From: an uncultured Clostridia bacterium
Lineage (GTDB): Bacteria > Bacillota > Clostridia > TANB77 > CAG-508
Length of the DNA: 63,029 nucleotides
NCBI GenBank assembly: GCA_944386325.1
Contig: CALXAP010000002.1
Span: 1-63,029, forward strand
Direction of reading: 5' to 3'
The translations under genes and the position numbers were made by a program. The number at the start of each line of letters is the position of its first letter. Position 1 is the first letter of the stretch. The notes below the pieces were generated by a model. It had not been told where the DNA came from. It saw only the letters and a program-made list of their open reading frames with translations, and did no database searches. Shown in pieces: positions 1 to 9,100 of this stretch.

Positions 1-42
1 AATTATTTATTAATAATTAATTACTATACTTTTATTGTACCA

Positions 43-112
43 AAGAGGCTCATTAAATTATTTTACAAATTCTTAAACATCGTATTGAGCCGAAAAATTT
101 ATGAAATATTAT
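43..112 (+). repeat. Right-half copy of a foldback repeat
   Basis: About 70 bp here closely match 14655-14720, the right arm of a complete palindromic element at 14531-14742. Shared stretches include CATTAAATTATTTTACAAA and GTATTGAGCCGAAAAATTT. The left arm is absent, so this is a solo half. It lies just downstream of the aminopeptidase stop. No coding potential was seen in the first 164 bases. Confidence 0.7.
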
Positions 113-164
113 TATTTCAAAATCTTATATTGTAAATACTATCTGCAAATATTACATACTTTAA

Positions 165-1577
165 TTAATCTTTAAAAAATGAATTATACGCTTTATATGC
201 CATATATATATCAAATTTGCTTGTTACTTCATATGGTGAATGCATACATAAAACAGGAACTCCACAATCTATTACATCTATTCCTTTATTTGCTAGAATA
301 TATGCAATTGTTCCTCCTCCTCCAGTGTCCACTTTTCCAAGCTCTGATAATTGATATTTTATACCATTTGTTTCAAATAAATTTCTTATTTGTGCTACAT
401 ACTCTGCGTTTGCATCAGAAGCACCAGATTTTCCTCTAGATCCTGTATATTTATTAAGTCCTATTCCATAACCTATACGTGCAGCATTATTTCTTTCTGA
501 TACATAAGCAAATGTTGGATCTAATCCAGCATCTACATCTGCAGAAAGCATTTTTGAATTAGCATATACCTTTTCTAACATATTAGGTGTATTTTGAGAT
601 AATTTATTTAATAATTCAGATATAAAATAATCAAATATTCTAGACTCCATTCCTGTATTTCCCATACTACCGATTTCTTCTTTATCAGATAATATACATA
701 CAGCTGTTTTTTCTGGTTCATATATATCTAAAATTCCTCTTAATGAAGTATATGCACATACTCTATCATCTTGACCATATCCTGCAACCATACTACTGTC
801 AAATCCTAAATTTCTTGCCTTAAACGCTGGAACAACTTCTAGTTCTGAGCTTAAAAAATCTATTTCACGTATACCATATTTTTCATTTAGTATTCTTAAA
901 ATATTTAATTTTACATTTTCACTTATTTTATCATCAATAAATGGTATACTTCCAACTAATACATTCAATTCTTCCCCTGTTATACCTTCTTTTAGTTTTT
1001 TCTCCATTTGCTCTTGAGCCAAATGTGGTAATAAATCTGTTATTGTAAAAACAGGATCTTTTTCATCTTCACCTATATTTACAACAACTTTTTCTCCATC
1101 TGGTTTTACTATAACACCATGTAAAGCTAGTGGAATTGTTGTCCATTGATATTTTTTTATTCCTCCATAATAATGTGTTTTAAATAGTGCAAACTCCTCA
1201 TCTTCATATAGTGGATTTGGCTTTAAATCTAATCTTGGTGAATCCACATGTGCTCCTATTATATTTATTCCATTTTCTAGTCTTTCTTTTCCTATTACTG
1301 CAATAAACATGCTTTTATCTCTATTAATGTAAAACACTCTATCTCCTGTTTTTAGTTCTGACATTTCATTAATTGATTTAAAATTATTTTTTTCTAATAC
1401 ACTTTTTGAAAAACCAATAACTTCCCTTTCAGTTTTACAATTATTTAAGAAATAAATATATTCATCTGCAAACTTTGAAATTTGTGCTTCTTCTCCTTCT
1501 TTTATTGTTTTCCATCCATTAACTTTTTTGTTTTTTAGTTTTTCTTGTAATTCTTCACCTCTTGTAATATCGTCCAT
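165..1577 (-). CDS. M18 family aminopeptidase
   Basis: This 470-residue protein is a metallo-aminopeptidase of the M18 family, which removes N-terminal residues from peptides in the cytoplasm. The metal-binding residues of the family are visible: H110-V-D112, the acidic pair in DKEEIGSMG, the aspartate of LSADVDAGLDP, and the C-terminal HSPYEV histidine. The length is normal for M18. An AAGGAAGG-type ribosome site precedes the ATG. It sits downstream of minC on the same strand, where many clostridia carry minD and minE, so it may be the last gene of the cell-shape operon or a separate unit. A housekeeping role in peptide turnover is inferred. Confidence 0.9.
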   Translation of the reverse strand: MDDITRGEELQEKLKNKKVNGWKTIKEGEEAQISKFADEYIYFLNNCKTEREVIGFSKSVLEKNNFKSINEMSELKTGDRVFYINRDKSMFIAVIGKERLENGINIIGAHVDSPRLDLKPNPLYEDEEFALFKTHYYGGIKKYQWTTIPLALHGVIVKPDGEKVVVNIGEDEKDPVFTITDLLPHLAQEQMEKKLKEGITGEELNVLVGSIPFIDDKISENVKLNILRILNEKYGIREIDFLSSELEVVPAFKARNLGFDSSMVAGYGQDDRVCAYTSLRGILDIYEPEKTAVCILSDKEEIGSMGNTGMESRIFDYFISELLNKLSQNTPNMLEKVYANSKMLSADVDAGLDPTFAYVSERNNAARIGYGIGLNKYTGSRGKSGASDANAEYVAQIRNLFETNGIKYQLSELGKVDTGGGGTIAYILANKGIDVIDCGVPVLCMHSPYEVTSKFDIYMAYKAYNSFFKD

Positions 1578-1641
1578 AAAATACCTTCCTTTCTTTTATT
1601 TTATTATATTAATATTTATAATATAATCAATAATTTGTTAA

Positions 1642-2292
1642 TTATTCAATAACAATACTATCGCCATCTACATATGCATAATCTTGTTTTTCATATTTAT
1701 TTGAATTTATTTCTGGTACATTCATAAGTTCTTTTACTATATTTGCAATTCTAATTTGTGGTGTTTCTATTCCTCTTGCACATATTATAGCTTTTTTATT
1801 TCCTTTGGCACCTGCATGTGCCAATCCTCTTAAATAACCAGTTATAACAATATTTCCTCCTGCTATAATTTCTGCACCTGCATTTACATCTCCAATTATA
1901 ACAATACTTTTTTCATATTCCATTCTTGTTCCACATCTTAATGAACCTTTATGAAATTTAACTTCAGATACAGTCAAATCTTCTTCAAAAGTTGTCTTTA
2001 TACCAGATAACCCCAATTCTTTTGGACTATCAAAATCTATTTTTACATCTATTTCACTCTTTATAATTTTTTCAATTTCGTCCATTTGAGCATTATCTAA
2101 ATTTTTTCCCATAACATATATTGGAGTTGTTTCTTCCTTATATAACTTTTTTAATTTTGGAATTTTATCTTTTATTTCTTCTAGTATCTCTTCATATTTT
2201 GCATCTTGAGAAATTTTTATTATTATTTCATCTTTTTTCAAGTTTATCTTTATATTATTTTTTTCATTAATATTATTAACTTCTTCTTCCAT
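1642..2292 (-). CDS. minC: Septum site-determining protein MinC
   Basis: A 216-residue MinC, the FtsZ inhibitor that stops division at the wrong site. The C-terminal half shows the MinC beta-helix: a turn reading RCGTRMEYEKSIVIIGDVN followed by glycine-rich rungs (AGAEIIAGGNIVITGYLRG, LAHAGAKGN). The N-terminal domain is lysine-rich and less conserved. I chose the ATG at 2292 and not the in-frame ATG at 2304, because the longer start lies inside the GGAGG ribosome site. It follows PBP2 with an 18-base gap, the usual clostridial order, but minD and minE do not follow; a gene for an M18 peptidase comes next. Confidence 0.88.
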   Translation of the reverse strand: MEEEVNNINEKNNIKINLKKDEIIIKISQDAKYEEILEEIKDKIPKLKKLYKEETTPIYVMGKNLDNAQMDEIEKIIKSEIDVKIDFDSPKELGLSGIKTTFEEDLTVSEVKFHKGSLRCGTRMEYEKSIVIIGDVNAGAEIIAGGNIVITGYLRGLAHAGAKGNKKAIICARGIETPQIRIANIVKELMNVPEINSNKYEKQDYAYVDGDSIVIE

Positions 2293-2310
2293 ATTAACCT
2301 CCATTTTTTA

Positions 2311-4410
2311 TTATCTTGCATATTCTACATAGGATTTTGCTTGAACATCCTCTTCAACAACTTGTGTATTCATTCCAAAATACTCTGCCATTATATCTCT
2401 TGCAACTTCTGCTGTATAATTACCATGACCACCATTTTCAACCATTACAATAACTGCAATTTCTGGATCATCAAATGGTGCAAAACCTGTAAACCATGCA
2501 TTTACATCACTACTAGCAGTTTCAGCAGAACCTGTTTTTCCTCCAACTTCTATATTAAAGTTTCTAAATATAGAATAAGCTGTTCCTCCAGATTCCATTG
2601 CAACAGATTTCATACCTTCTAAAACTGTATCAATTGTTTCTTGTTTTATATCTAATTGTTCAACTTCCTCATTTTGTATACCTAATTTATTATTTACAAA
2701 ATCTTCAATTTCATTTCTTGGAACCTCTGTTCCATCAGCTTTTATTACAGATTTTACTATACTTAAATCAATTCTATGTCCACCATTTACTAATATACTA
2801 ATATATCTTGCCATTTGTAGTGGTGAAAAATCATTATCTCCTTGTCCAATTGCTGCACTCAAAACATCTCCACCTTGCCATCTTTCCCCTTTTGCTTCTG
2901 TTGTTTCTTTTGAAGCAATTGTTCCACTTGTTTCATTTGGTAATTCTATTCCTGTTTTTTGTCCTAGTCCAAAATATTTTACATATTTAACAAGATTGTC
3001 TATTCCCATTCTATTGCCCATTTCATAGAAGAAATAATTACATGATTTTTGAATTGCATCTACAATGTTTAATCTACCATGTCCTATATGACTTTGTGTC
3101 CATATCCAACATACTGGTGCAGTATTTGGTACTCCTCTGTATATACCAACATCATTTATTCTTTCATTTTTTGTTACTACTCCTGTTTCTAATGCAGCAA
3201 CTGCTGTAACCATTTTAAAAGTAGAACCTGGAGCATATGAACCTGATATTGCTCTATTATATAAAGGAAGTGTTGGATCATTATTTATCTCATTCCATCT
3301 TTGGGTTGTAAGTCCATTATACATCTCTGCTGGACTGTAATTTGGATAGCTTACAAGTGCAAGAACTTCTCCTGTTTTTACATTTGTTACAACTACTGCT
3401 CCTCCTTTTGCATTATATCTTTGTGAAAATCCTCCATTTCTTATCTTCTCTATATTGTTTTTTAGTGCATTTTCTGCTACAGCTTGTAAATTAGCATCTA
3501 TTGTTAATACAACATCTGCTCCTTCAACAGCTTCTTTTGCAATATATTCACCTGTTTGAGTTCCATCTATATCCATATCTATTTGCCTAATTCCATTTTC
3601 GCCTTTTAAATATTCTTCAAAAACATATTCAATACCTGTTCTACCTATATAATCATCCATTGCATATGTATCCTTTTTTTCTTTATATTCATCGTCTCTA
3701 ATTTTTCCTATATAACCAACAATATGAGATGCTAAAGTTCCAGATTTATAATCTCTTAATGGTTCTTTTATAACTGCTATTCCTGGAAAATCAGCAGATC
3801 TTTCTTCAAATTCTTGTACACTTGCTCTACTAATACTACTTGATATCTCTATTGATTTTACTGTGCTATATCCACTTGTTTTTATTTCATATACTATTGT
3901 CATTATTTTTCTTGTATCTTCTAAAGAATCACAATTTATTTCGTATTTATCTTTTAGTGCATAAAAAGCTTGCTCTGCTGTTGCATTTTCATCAATTTTA
4001 TTATTCTTTTTCCATTTTATAGCACTTTCTTCACTATTAAATTTAAATTCAAAAGGATTTATACTTATAGGTAAAGTATCTATATAACTATCACCATTTT
4101 TTTCTAATACTCTTACTATATTTAAAATAGAATTATTAAATGTTTGTGTATCAACTTTTGTTTTATATAATTCCAAACTAAATCCCATTGTTGTTCCAAC
4201 TAATATATTTCCAGTTCTATCCATTATAGAACCTCTTGCTGCTTCTAAGACACTTTCTCTTGTAAGTTTAGTATTTGACTGTTCTCTATATTCTTCACCT
4301 TGTACTATTTGTAAATTAAACAATTGAATTATAATGATTATCCCTACTATGTATATAAATACAGTCAATATATTAAATCTAATTCTACTATTGGACTCAT
4401 TATTTCCCAA
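2311..4410 (-). CDS. mrdA: Penicillin-binding protein 2 (elongasome transpeptidase)
   Basis: A 699-residue class B penicillin-binding protein that cross-links peptidoglycan during elongation, anchored by one N-terminal membrane segment (about residues 12-32). The three active-site motifs of the transpeptidase are present: STFK in PGSTFKMV, SCN in KSCNYFF, and KTG in GGKTGSAE. The dimerisation domain precedes them. The start is TTG at 4410, with AGGAGGTG a few bases upstream. The insertion between the membrane anchor and the transpeptidase is long, as in clostridial PBP2 proteins. It lies between mreD and minC in the elongasome operon. Confidence 0.93.
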   Translation of the reverse strand: MGNNESNSRIRFNILTVFIYIVGIIIIIQLFNLQIVQGEEYREQSNTKLTRESVLEAARGSIMDRTGNILVGTTMGFSLELYKTKVDTQTFNNSILNIVRVLEKNGDSYIDTLPISINPFEFKFNSEESAIKWKKNNKIDENATAEQAFYALKDKYEINCDSLEDTRKIMTIVYEIKTSGYSTVKSIEISSSISRASVQEFEERSADFPGIAVIKEPLRDYKSGTLASHIVGYIGKIRDDEYKEKKDTYAMDDYIGRTGIEYVFEEYLKGENGIRQIDMDIDGTQTGEYIAKEAVEGADVVLTIDANLQAVAENALKNNIEKIRNGGFSQRYNAKGGAVVVTNVKTGEVLALVSYPNYSPAEMYNGLTTQRWNEINNDPTLPLYNRAISGSYAPGSTFKMVTAVAALETGVVTKNERINDVGIYRGVPNTAPVCWIWTQSHIGHGRLNIVDAIQKSCNYFFYEMGNRMGIDNLVKYVKYFGLGQKTGIELPNETSGTIASKETTEAKGERWQGGDVLSAAIGQGDNDFSPLQMARYISILVNGGHRIDLSIVKSVIKADGTEVPRNEIEDFVNNKLGIQNEEVEQLDIKQETIDTVLEGMKSVAMESGGTAYSIFRNFNIEVGGKTGSAETASSDVNAWFTGFAPFDDPEIAVIVMVENGGHGNYTAEVARDIMAEYFGMNTQVVEEDVQAKSYVEYAR

Positions 4411-4442
4411 TCAAACACCTCCTAATAGACATTTTTAACATA

Positions 4443-4977
4443 TTAAAAATATCTTGTTAAAATTGCATTACCTTTTAAAACATTTTCTATATAATACCCA
4501 GCTTTTTTTATTAAAGGATAAAAAATTATAGTTAACAATACATTATATAATATTTCTATTAATAATATTTTAAAAAACATCCATAAATCCACATAAAAAT
4601 CTAGTATAAAAATATTCATAATATATTTTAATATTTCATATAGAAAAGTAGAAAAAATCACCATTAATATTATAGTAATTTTACTATCTTTTGAAAAATT
4701 TTTATCTAAGTATCCTCCAATAAATCCTATTATAGCTAATGCTATAGCTGTAGTACCGTATATTTCTTCCTATAAAAAAGTCTAATAAAATACCAAATAT
4801 TGCTCCAAATAATATTCCTCTAATTCTTCCAGCAAATAAACCAACAAATAATGCTAAAATTATGAATAAATTAGGTTTTATTCCTCCTATTGTAAACCAA
4901 TTAAAAAAATTAGATTGAAGAAAATATATTATAAAAAAAGCAACAAATAATAGAAAACCTATTAATACTTTCTTCAT
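4443..4977 (-). pseudogene. mreD: Rod-shape protein MreD, split by a frameshift
   Basis: MreD is a small polytopic membrane protein of the elongasome. The first 80 or so residues read from ATG 4977 (membrane segments LIGFLLFVAFFIIYF and LFIILALFVGLFAG) to GILLDFFIGRNI. The frame then changes near 4760: the next frame continues GTTAIALAIIGFIGG and joins the downstream open frame ending at 4443. Rejoined, the protein would be about 175 residues, normal for MreD. The break follows AATATACGG and fits loss of a TA dinucleotide or gain of one base. Because the surrounding operon is intact and mreD is usually important, a sequencing error or a recent mutation are both possible. Confidence 0.85.
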
Positions 4978-4998
4978 AATTCCTCCTTAATATAAAAT

Positions 4999-5814
4999 TT
5001 AATTTGTTATTACTAGTACTGTTTGAACACTTGAAAAATCAACTGCTGTTTTTACTATTGCATATCTATCAGTTATATTTTTAGTATTTATTACTTCTTG
5101 TATTGTTCCTACATGAATTCCTCTAGGATATATTCCTCCCATTCCAGATGTTTCAACACTATCACCTTGAGCCATATTTGTATCTGTTGGTATATATGTA
5201 GCTCTTAAAGTTGAAGCATTATCCATTGTTCCTTTACATACTATTGCCTCACTAGTTGCACTCATAGTACAACTAACAGTACTTGCAGGATCCACAATTG
5301 GCTGTACCTTTGAACTATGCTCATCAACTGCAATAATATGACCTACTAATCCTTTATCTGCAATAACAGTCATATTTTTTTCTATTCCTTCACTCTTTCC
5401 AACATTTATAACCATAATATTACTATAATTACTAAAATCTTTATCTATTATATATGCTGGAATTGCTTGGTAATCAGCATATTTTTCTTTTAAATTTAAA
5501 TCTTCTTTCATAGTTGCATTTTCTGCTTTTATAATTTCTAACTCTCTTAAGGATTTTTCTAAATTACTATTTTCTTCTTTTAACCTTTTATTTTCTTCTT
5601 CTAATTTGCTTAAATCTGTAAAGAAAGAAGAATTACCTTCTATTTTATTTTTAAGAAATACTAATCCGTTTTGTATAGGTGTAACAAGTTTTACAACTGC
5701 ACTTTCAACATATGAAAATTTATCTATATTCATATTTGATAAAACAACTAATAATATAAGCACTATAATAGTTATTACTATTCCTAAAACTCCTATCTTT
5801 CTATTCCTATACAT
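4999..5814 (-). CDS. mreC: Rod-shape protein MreC
   Basis: A 271-residue MreC, the extracytoplasmic scaffold linking MreB to the cell-wall enzymes. It has one N-terminal membrane anchor (residues 9-27), a lysine/glutamate-rich coiled coil at about 60-105, then the two beta-barrel domains with family-typical stretches such as KNMTVIADKGLVGHI and TSGMGGIYPRGIHVG. An AAGGAG site lies before ATG 5814. It is between mreB and mreD with short gaps, so cotranscription is expected. Confidence 0.93.
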   Translation of the reverse strand: MYRNRKIGVLGIVITIIVLILLVVLSNMNIDKFSYVESAVVKLVTPIQNGLVFLKNKIEGNSSFFTDLSKLEEENKRLKEENSNLEKSLRELEIIKAENATMKEDLNLKEKYADYQAIPAYIIDKDFSNYSNIMVINVGKSEGIEKNMTVIADKGLVGHIIAVDEHSSKVQPIVDPASTVSCTMSATSEAIVCKGTMDNASTLRATYIPTDTNMAQGDSVETSGMGGIYPRGIHVGTIQEVINTKNITDRYAIVKTAVDFSSVQTVLVITN

Positions 5815-5832
5815 ATAATCTACTCCTTAATA

Positions 5833-6864
5833 TTATCTTTTTTTCCTTGCATTTATTAGTACAGTTTTTAATCTTTCTAAATCTTCTAATGTTTTTCCAG
5901 TTCCTTTAACAACACAATCTAGTGGATCTTCTGCTACATAAACTGGCATATCTGTTTTTGAACTAATTAATTTATCTAAGTTTTTTATTAAAGCTCCTCC
6001 TCCTGCTAGTACAATTCCTTTTTCTATTATGTCAGATGCAAGTTCTGGTGGTGTTTTTTCTAGTGTTGCTTTAACTATTTCCACAATTTCATTTATAGAA
6101 TCTCTCATAGCTTCTTCTATTTGAGTTGAATTTATTGTAATATTTCTAGGCAATCCATTACTCAAATCTCTTCCCCTAACTTCCATACTCATTTCAGTCA
6201 TTAACGGGCTTGCACATCCTATTTGCAATTTTATCTGTTCTGCTGTTGTTAATCCTATAGCTAATCCCATTTCTCTTTTTACATAATTGACTATATCTTC
6301 ATCTAATTCATCTCCAGCTACTTTTAATGAATGACTTACAACTATACCTCCTAATGAAATAACAGCTACTTCTGTAGTACCACCACCTATATCAACAATA
6401 ATATTTCCAGTTGGCTCTGCAACATCTAAACCTGCACCAATTGCTGCTGCCATAGGTTCTTCTATTAAAAATACTTCTCTTGCACCAGCTTGTATAATTG
6501 ATTCTTCTACGGCTCTTTCTTCTACTTCTGTAATACCAGATGGCACTCCTACTACAACTCTTGGTCTTCCTATATTGTATCTTGTGCAAACCTTTTTTAA
6601 TATATTTTTTAACATCAATTGTGTTGCAGTAAAATCTGCTATAACACCATCCTTCATTGGTCTTACTGCTTTTATTTGATTTGGTGTTCTTCCTAGCATT
6701 TCTTTTGCCTCATGTCCTGTTGCTAATATCTCTCCAGTTTTTCTGTCTATTGCCACAACTGATGGTTCATTTAAAACTATTCCTTTATCTTTTACAGTAA
6801 CTAATATATTCGCTGTTCCTAAATCTATTCCTATGTCTTTATTTCCAAACTTAAACAACTTCAT
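5833..6864 (-). CDS. mreB: Rod-shape-determining actin MreB
   Basis: A 343-residue actin-like ATPase that forms membrane-bound filaments guiding wall synthesis. The phosphate-1 motif DIGIDLGTANILV and the phosphate-2 motif DIGGGTTEVAVIS are present, and the adenosine motif region GIVLAGGGALIKNLD is near the C-terminus. The start is placed at 6864 (MKLFKFGNKD) because GGAGG lies just upstream. An ATG 48 bases earlier would put that ribosome site inside the gene. It heads mreBCD and is preceded by radC. Confidence 0.95.
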   Translation of the reverse strand: MKLFKFGNKDIGIDLGTANILVTVKDKGIVLNEPSVVAIDRKTGEILATGHEAKEMLGRTPNQIKAVRPMKDGVIADFTATQLMLKNILKKVCTRYNIGRPRVVVGVPSGITEVEERAVEESIIQAGAREVFLIEEPMAAAIGAGLDVAEPTGNIIVDIGGGTTEVAVISLGGIVVSHSLKVAGDELDEDIVNYVKREMGLAIGLTTAEQIKLQIGCASPLMTEMSMEVRGRDLSNGLPRNITINSTQIEEAMRDSINEIVEIVKATLEKTPPELASDIIEKGIVLAGGGALIKNLDKLISSKTDMPVYVAEDPLDCVVKGTGKTLEDLERLKTVLINARKKR

Positions 6865-6922
6865 AAAAACCTCCATCCGAGCTAATTTCTGCTCTTTATT
6901 AAACAAAATCATATTAATTTTT

Positions 6923-7630
6923 TTATATATCGTTCTCTTTTAAATCATTAACACTTTTTGCATAAAATATACTTTGATAATCATCTTTTGATATAATTAT
7001 ATGATCTAATAAACTTATTCCCATTAATTCAGCACATTCATAAATTCTATCAGTAACTTCATAATCTGATTTACTTGGAGTTGGATCACCACTTGGATGA
7101 TTATGTACTAATATTATTTTTGGCGCTTCCATTTTTACAGCTTCTGATAAAACATCTTTTGGATCGATTATTGCTGAATTTGTTGCTCCAAATGATATAT
7201 CTACAATTTTTTGTACTATGTTTTTTGTATTTAATATAATTACTTTAACTATTTCTCTTTTCAAAAATCTCATTTCTTGCATTATTCTAAAAACATCTTT
7301 AGAACTCTTAATAGCTACTTTATTTGAATTTACAGGTTTTCCCATTCTAGTTGTTAATTCGCAAACAGCTTTTATTTGTATTGCCTTTACTTTTCCTATT
7401 CCTTTTATATCTGTTAGTTGTGTAAGTGAAATTTCCCTAAGGAAATTTAAGTCTTGTTCATTTCCCAAACTCATTATTTTTTTAGCTAAATCCACTGCAG
7501 ACTCTTCTTTTGTTCCAGTTTTAATAATTATAGCTAATAGTTCTGAATTTGATAAACTTTGAGGGCCATATAACTCTAGTTTCTCATATGGTCTTTCTGA
7601 AACAGGTGTATTTTTCATGCTTAAAGACAT
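6923..7630 (-). CDS. radC: RadC-family JAB-domain protein
   Basis: A 235-residue protein of the RadC/DUF2466 family. The N-terminal helix-hairpin-helix part (LTDIKGIGKVKAIQIKA) is followed by a JAB/MPN metalloprotease-like domain with the metal motif HNHPSGDPTPSKSD and the upstream glutamate in LSEAVKMEAP. The biochemical role of the family is still debated despite its historical link to DNA repair. An AAAGGA site precedes ATG 7630. It lies immediately upstream of mreB, a classic clostridial and bacillar arrangement. Confidence 0.93.
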   Translation of the reverse strand: MSLSMKNTPVSERPYEKLELYGPQSLSNSELLAIIIKTGTKEESAVDLAKKIMSLGNEQDLNFLREISLTQLTDIKGIGKVKAIQIKAVCELTTRMGKPVNSNKVAIKSSKDVFRIMQEMRFLKREIVKVIILNTKNIVQKIVDISFGATNSAIIDPKDVLSEAVKMEAPKIILVHNHPSGDPTPSKSDYEVTDRIYECAELMGISLLDHIIISKDDYQSIFYAKSVNDLKENDI

Positions 7631-7659
7631 ATAAATCCTTTCTTGCCCCCATTATATTT

Positions 7660-7920
7660 CTATGAAATTTTCTTATATGCAAATACTGATATTAATATTC
7701 CTATAATACTTGCTATATTAATTTTTATCATAAATCCAAATGTTATATTTATTACATTTAAATCCAATTCAATTGGACTTGGTAGACCAAAACTTTGTCC
7801 ATATGATAACCAACTTAATGCATCAAATCTTGCAGCTATTTCTCCTAGTAAACCTCCTATTACTAACCCTGATAGTATAAATATTAATAAAATCCATATA
7901 TTTTTATCTTTTAAACTCAT
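7660..7920 (-). CDS. DUF4321 small membrane protein
   Basis: An 86-residue protein with two hydrophobic segments (about 9-28 and 60-80) around a conserved core containing WLSYGQSFGLPSP and LDLNVINITFGFMIKIN. This matches the DUF4321 family, found beside radC and mreB in many clostridia. Its function is unknown. Its location 30 bases upstream of radC on the same strand suggests it is the first gene of the shape operon. Confidence 0.8.
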   Translation of the reverse strand: MSLKDKNIWILLIFILSGLVIGGLLGEIAARFDALSWLSYGQSFGLPSPIELDLNVINITFGFMIKINIASIIGILISVFAYKKIS

Positions 7921-8050
7921 ATATTACATCTCCAATATTTCATTTGTATTACATTCTTTTTTATCTTAATTATTATATAAGTATTTGGTTGTTTTTTCAA
8001 GGGTAATTATGAATAAGTTATATATTTTTTTATTAAGTTTTACAAAGTTG

Positions 8051-8183
8051 TAATATTTAACAAGTAGAGTATTTTTTTAAGCAATTTTCTTTTTTAAAAA
8101 ACGAGCGAACACTGTTCGCCCATATAATCCTATTATTAAATTTTTACTAAAATATATGTATATATTCTACTTGTTAAATATTA
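8051..8183. repeat. Foldback element with 18-bp perfect terminal inverted repeats
   Basis: TAATATTTAACAAGTAGA at 8051-8068 is exactly the reverse complement of 8166-8183. A short palindrome GCGAACACTGTTCGC lies near the centre (about 8105). The 133-bp segment contains no ORF. Its right arm overlaps the last codons and stop (8174) of the radical SAM gene. This looks like a small non-autonomous foldback element or a very long hairpin transcript end; no clear target-site duplication was seen. Confidence 0.6.
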
Positions 8184-9100
8184 AATTCCACATTAGCAAT
8201 TCTCCTATTTATACAATTTTCAATTACATCTGTTTTTTTAGCAGAAGTAGAAAATACACATTGTTTTGCTAGTTCTCCTACTTGTATTTTTATTTTCTTA
8301 ATATACTCTTGTTGTTCACAATTAACTATTAATTTATTATATTTGTCTTCTTTATGCAAATATTCTTTTAAATCCCAGAATTTTATTTTATATTTATTTG
8401 CTAATCTATTTAAATAATCATCTCCAATTAATATTTCTTCCTCTTTTCCATTACCAATATATTGTTCTAGTATATCCTTTTTAATATATTTTTCTAAAAC
8501 CTTCATATTATTTTGATTATATCTAAAGCCTTTCCAGTTTACATCTTTAAAATTATTCTTATTTAGTAATCGCATTATTTTTTCAATATCGCAATATCCA
8601 TGAATATATGGATGTATAACAGGAAAAGCATCTATACCAAAACTCCTTATTTTTACTAATGAATCAATTCTTTCTTCTGATGTTGTTTTTTCTAAATCAT
8701 TTAATCCTGTAATGCTGTAACATATAATCAATTTTTCTTTAATTGGTAATAATATATTTATTTGTTCATCGTCTATAGGTATCTTACTTATTAAACATAA
8801 TTTTCTTATATTACTATTTTTTACTTTTTCTACAATATATTTTAAATCTTCTTTAAAGATATCCCAAAAGCAATCAGTTATACCTTGAAATCCTAAGTAC
8901 TCACCTTCTAACAAGTTCCATGGTAAATTCATTTGTGATAAAGGAGGATCTTGAGGTAATCTATTAAAAAAAGTACACGATTTATTCATGCCTATTCTTG
9001 AAACATCTTTCCAATAATCTAGACGAATATCTATTTTCTGTGCCATGCAATACATGCATCCAACAGGACAAGTTGGAATACCTCTTTTTGCATTTATCAT
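8174..9100 (-). CDS. Radical SAM protein with CX3CX2C motif
   Basis: A 308-residue protein. The N-terminal sequence CPVGCMYC (C11, C15, C18) is the CX3CX2C motif that binds the 4Fe-4S cluster of radical SAM enzymes. Later barrel stretches resemble the SplB-like subgroup (KLCLISKIPID, IICYSITGLND, AFPVIHPYIHGY). A C-terminal region is rich in charged residues with several cysteines. It overlaps the preceding gene by four bases (ATGA), so translation is coupled. With that gene and an upstream PLP enzyme it forms a three-gene unit. The substrate is unknown. Its last codons lie in an inverted-repeat element. Confidence 0.75.
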   Translation of the reverse strand: MINAKRGIPTCPVGCMYCMAQKIDIRLDYWKDVSRIGMNKSCTFFNRLPQDPPLSQMNLPWNLLEGEYLGFQGITDCFWDIFKEDLKYIVEKVKNSNIRKLCLISKIPIDDEQINILLPIKEKLIICYSITGLNDLEKTTSEERIDSLVKIRSFGIDAFPVIHPYIHGYCDIEKIMRLLNKNNFKDVNWKGFRYNQNNMKVLEKYIKKDILEQYIGNGKEEEILIGDDYLNRLANKYKIKFWDLKEYLHKEDKYNKLIVNCEQQEYIKKIKIQVGELAKQCVFSTSAKKTDVIENCINRRIANVEFNI

